From: JBKJVQ01 sp046717125
Lineage (GTDB): Bacteria > Pseudomonadota > Alphaproteobacteria > Rhizobiales > Methyloligellaceae
Direction of reading: 5' to 3'
Assembly: GCA_046717125.1 (NCBI GenBank)
Contig: JBKJVQ010000131.1
Coordinates: forward strand, 1-8,024
DNA: 8,024 nucleotides
The stretch's first letter is position 1, and each line of letters opens with the position of its first letter. The notes under the pieces are model-generated. The model ran no database searches, was not told where the DNA came from, and saw only the letters and a program-made list of their open reading frames with translations. Shown one piece after another: positions 6,114-8,024 of the stretch. Both the position numbers and the translations under genes were made by a program.

Positions 6114-7871
6114 TCATCTCATTTCGTGTATCGCCTTGACCCCCAGGGTCCTTAGACCCGTTGCGATCACTCCCCGCATGGCCGTGACCAGCCCGATACG
6201 CGCTTGGGTCAACTCTCCCTTGTCAGCGTGAATAAAACGTAATTGTGGCGAGTCTTTGCCTCTGTTCCACAACCCATGAAAGTCTCCAGCAACGTCAAGA
6301 AGATAAAACGCGATGCGGTGCGGCTCGTGAGCGGCGGCAGCGGCTTCCACCGCACGGGGAAATTGCGCCAGCCTCCGGATCAGCGCCAGCTCGCCCTCGT
6401 CCTCGAGCAACGAAAAGTCTGCGCGTGCGAGATCGGCCACTCCAAATTTGCTGGCCGGCATATCCTCCGCAGCATTGCGCAACACGGAACACGCGCGCGC
6501 ATGGGCGTACTGCACGTAAAACACCGGATTGTCGCGGGACTGTTCCTGGACCTTGACGAAATCAAAATCGAGCGGCGCATCATTCTTGCGCGTCAACATC
6601 ATGAATCGCACAGGCCCCGCGCCGACCTCGTCGACGACGTCCCGCAACGTGACGAATTCCCCGGATCGCTTGGACATTTTGTAAGGTTCGCCGGCCCGAA
6701 ACAGACGTACGAGCTGACAGATTTTCACGTCGAGCGCGGCCTTGGAGCCGCTCAACGCGACGACCGCCGCCTGCATCCGTTTGACGTAGCCGCCATGGTC
6801 GGCGCCGAGCACGTCGATCAGTTCGGTGAAGCCCCGCCTCAGCTTGTCGCGGTGATAGGCCATGTCGGCCGCGAAGTAGGCGTAAGATCCATCCGACTTG
6901 ATGAGAGCCCGGTCCTCGTCGTCGCCGAATTTTGTCGCACGGAAGAGCGTCTGCTCGCGGTCTTCCCAATCGATCGGGAGCTTGCCCTTGGGCGGCGGAA
7001 GACGTCCCTCGTAGATGAGACCGCGCTCCCTCAACTCGGCGACTGTATCGGCCACCCTGTCGTGGGGGTCGCTCAGCGATCGTTCGGAGAAGAACACGTC
7101 GTGATGGATGCCGAGGGCGTCGAGATCGGTTCGGATGTCGGCAATCATGGCTGCCATTGCTGCATCCCGGACGATCCCCAGCCATTCGTGCTCTGCCTTG
7201 TCGAGCAGCGAGGTTCCGTGCGCCGTAGCGAGCGCCCGTCCGACCGGCTTCAGATAGTCGCCAGGATATAGCCCCGACGGGATTTCCCCGATCGCTTCGC
7301 CGAGAGCCTCGCGGTACCGGAGGTACGCCGACCGCGCGAGCACGTCGACCTGACCCCCAGCATCGTTGATGTAATATTCCCTTGTGACCTCAAACCCGGC
7401 GAAGGCCAGAAGATTTGCGAGCGCATCGCCGAACACCGCACCGCGGCAATGGCCGACGTGAAGCGGACCGGTCGGATTGGCCGAAACGTACTCGATATTG
7501 ACCCGGCGACCGTGCCCCGATGCGCTGCGTCCGAAATCCGCGCCTTGCTCAAGAATGGATTTCAGCACACGCGGCCAGAATGCGGGCGCGAGTTTGATGT
7601 TGATGAAGCCGGGTCCCGCGATGGACACCTCAGCCACATCGCTGTCTTCACTCAAGTGCGAGGCGAGTTTTTCCGCCAGTACCTTCGGCGGCTGGCCCGC
7701 CAGTTTTGACAGCGCAAGCGCCGCGTTCGTCGAGACATCGCCGTGAGCGGGATCGCGCGGCGGCTCGACCGTCACACTTGACGTGACCGTGCCCGACGGA
7801 AGCACGCCTTCCGCGACCAGCCGGTCGATCGCGCCGCGCACGCGCGTCTCAAATTCGGCGAACAAATTCAT
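6114..7871 (-). CDS. argS: Arginyl-tRNA synthetase (class I)
   Basis: ArgS charges tRNA-Arg with arginine using ATP in the cytoplasm and is essential. The 585-residue product has the normal bacterial length and domain order. The N-terminal tRNA-recognition domain (about 5-95) contains DPAHGDVSTNAALALSK (40-56). The Rossmann catalytic domain carries the HIGH-type motif ANPTGPLHVGH (131-141), the block YYINDAGGQVD (166-176) and the KMSKS-type loop KMSKR (398-402); the final Ser is replaced by Arg, which is common in ArgS. The C-terminal DALR anticodon-binding domain (about 460-585) begins near YVQYAHARACSVL. The ATG at 7871 is preceded by GGGAGG (7879-7884) with a 7-base spacer, a strong ribosome binding site that fixes the start. 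It follows dgt by 29 bases and precedes the SPOR gene by 51 bases, consistent with one operon. Nothing is truncated or unusual. Confidence 0.98.
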   Translation of the reverse strand: MNLFAEFETRVRGAIDRLVAEGVLPSGTVTSSVTVEPPRDPAHGDVSTNAALALSKLAGQPPKVLAEKLASHLSEDSDVAEVSIAGPGFINIKLAPAFWPRVLKSILEQGADFGRSASGHGRRVNIEYVSANPTGPLHVGHCRGAVFGDALANLLAFAGFEVTREYYINDAGGQVDVLARSAYLRYREALGEAIGEIPSGLYPGDYLKPVGRALATAHGTSLLDKAEHEWLGIVRDAAMAAMIADIRTDLDALGIHHDVFFSERSLSDPHDRVADTVAELRERGLIYEGRLPPPKGKLPIDWEDREQTLFRATKFGDDEDRALIKSDGSYAYFAADMAYHRDKLRRGFTELIDVLGADHGGYVKRMQAAVVALSGSKAALDVKICQLVRLFRAGEPYKMSKRSGEFVTLRDVVDEVGAGPVRFMMLTRKNDAPLDFDFVKVQEQSRDNPVFYVQYAHARACSVLRNAAEDMPASKFGVADLARADFSLLEDEGELALIRRLAQFPRAVEAAAAAHEPHRIAFYLLDVAGDFHGLWNRGKDSPQLRFIHADKGELTQARIGLVTAMRGVIATGLRTLGVKAIHEMR

Positions 7872-7900
7872 TGAGCGGCCTCCCGGCGCAGGCGCGCCGC

Positions 7901-8024
7901 CTAACGCAGTTCGGGGGTTGCGTCAAACAGGCGGCGATGTTCTCGCAGGGCGTAGCGGTCGGACATGCAGCCGATGAACTCGCAGATCATTCGCGCCTCT
8001 CCGGCACCTTCGCCCTCCGACGGG
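7901..8024 (-). CDS. dgt: Deoxyguanosinetriphosphate triphosphohydrolase-like protein, C-terminal fragment
   Basis: Only the last 40 codons plus the TAG stop (7901-7903) are inside the window; the rest lies beyond the right edge. Translation gives a tail containing ARMICEFIGCMSDRYALREH followed by RRLFDATPELR, which matches the characteristic C-terminus of alphaproteobacterial Dgt-like HD-domain enzymes (pattern R.ICD/E(Y/F)I..M(T/S)DR.AL.EH.RLFD). This family hydrolyses dNTPs to deoxynucleosides and tripolyphosphate and so tunes the dNTP pool. The catalytic HD residues are outside the visible part and cannot be checked. dgt directly upstream of argS is the usual arrangement in this group, which supports the call. 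The frame was read by hand from the reverse complement. Confidence 0.88.
   Translation of the reverse strand, partial: PSEGEGAGEARMICEFIGCMSDRYALREHRRLFDATPELR

Noticed and set aside
6243..7271. Long open frame on the plus strand, 342 codons, antisense to argS
   Set aside because: The opposite strand encodes a complete ArgS with HIGH and KMSKS-type motifs across the same bases. The antisense product has no recognisable motif, and its length is explained by codon bias.
1..8024. CRISPR array, tRNA or rRNA gene, toxin-antitoxin pair or defence island
   Set aside because: No regularly spaced repeats or recognisable RNA genes were seen, and the window is almost fully occupied by identified core genes.

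Overview
This is an 8.0 kb piece of the core chromosome of a GC-rich alphaproteobacterium. Order Hyphomicrobiales (Rhizobiales) is most likely. That placement rests on the gene order dgt - argS - SPOR protein - nagZ - scpA - scpB - tatA, which I know as a conserved alphaproteobacterial block, and on the sequence style of TatA, ScpA and the Dgt C-terminus. I cannot name the genus from sequence alone.

All eight genes lie on the minus strand, so transcription runs from the right end of the window to the left. Right to left they are: the last 40 codons of a dGTP triphosphohydrolase-like gene (dgt, 7901-8024, cut by the window edge); arginyl-tRNA synthetase (argS, 6114-7871); a 638-residue single-pass membrane protein with a C-terminal SPOR domain (4146-6062); cytoplasmic beta-N-acetylglucosaminidase (nagZ, 3087-4106); the condensin partners scpA (2248-3090) and scpB (1445-2251); an orphan FbpC/PotA-type ABC transporter ATPase (264-1370); and the first 58 codons of tatA (1-175), cut by the left edge.

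Packing is tight. nagZ/scpA and scpA/scpB overlap by 4 bases (ATGA). The other gaps are 29, 51, 39, 74 and 88 bases, and no stretch above 300 bases lacks a gene. From dgt to scpB this looks like one operon that joins nucleotide and translation housekeeping (dgt, argS), the cell envelope (SPOR protein, NagZ) and chromosome condensation (ScpA and ScpB, the accessory subunits of SMC). TatA belongs to the twin-arginine export machinery and is normally followed by tatB and tatC, which would lie outside the window.

Two things depart from a plain housekeeping reading. One is the orphan ABC ATPase between scpB and tatA, with no permease or binding protein nearby; its upstream junction holds two consecutive perfect inverted repeats. 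The other is the SPOR protein's very long, acidic, tyrosine-rich N-terminal region with an internal DPFGL repeat. I see no mobile element, CRISPR array, RNA gene, toxin-antitoxin pair or defence system, and no convincing new system. The findings are local oddities in an otherwise ordinary region.
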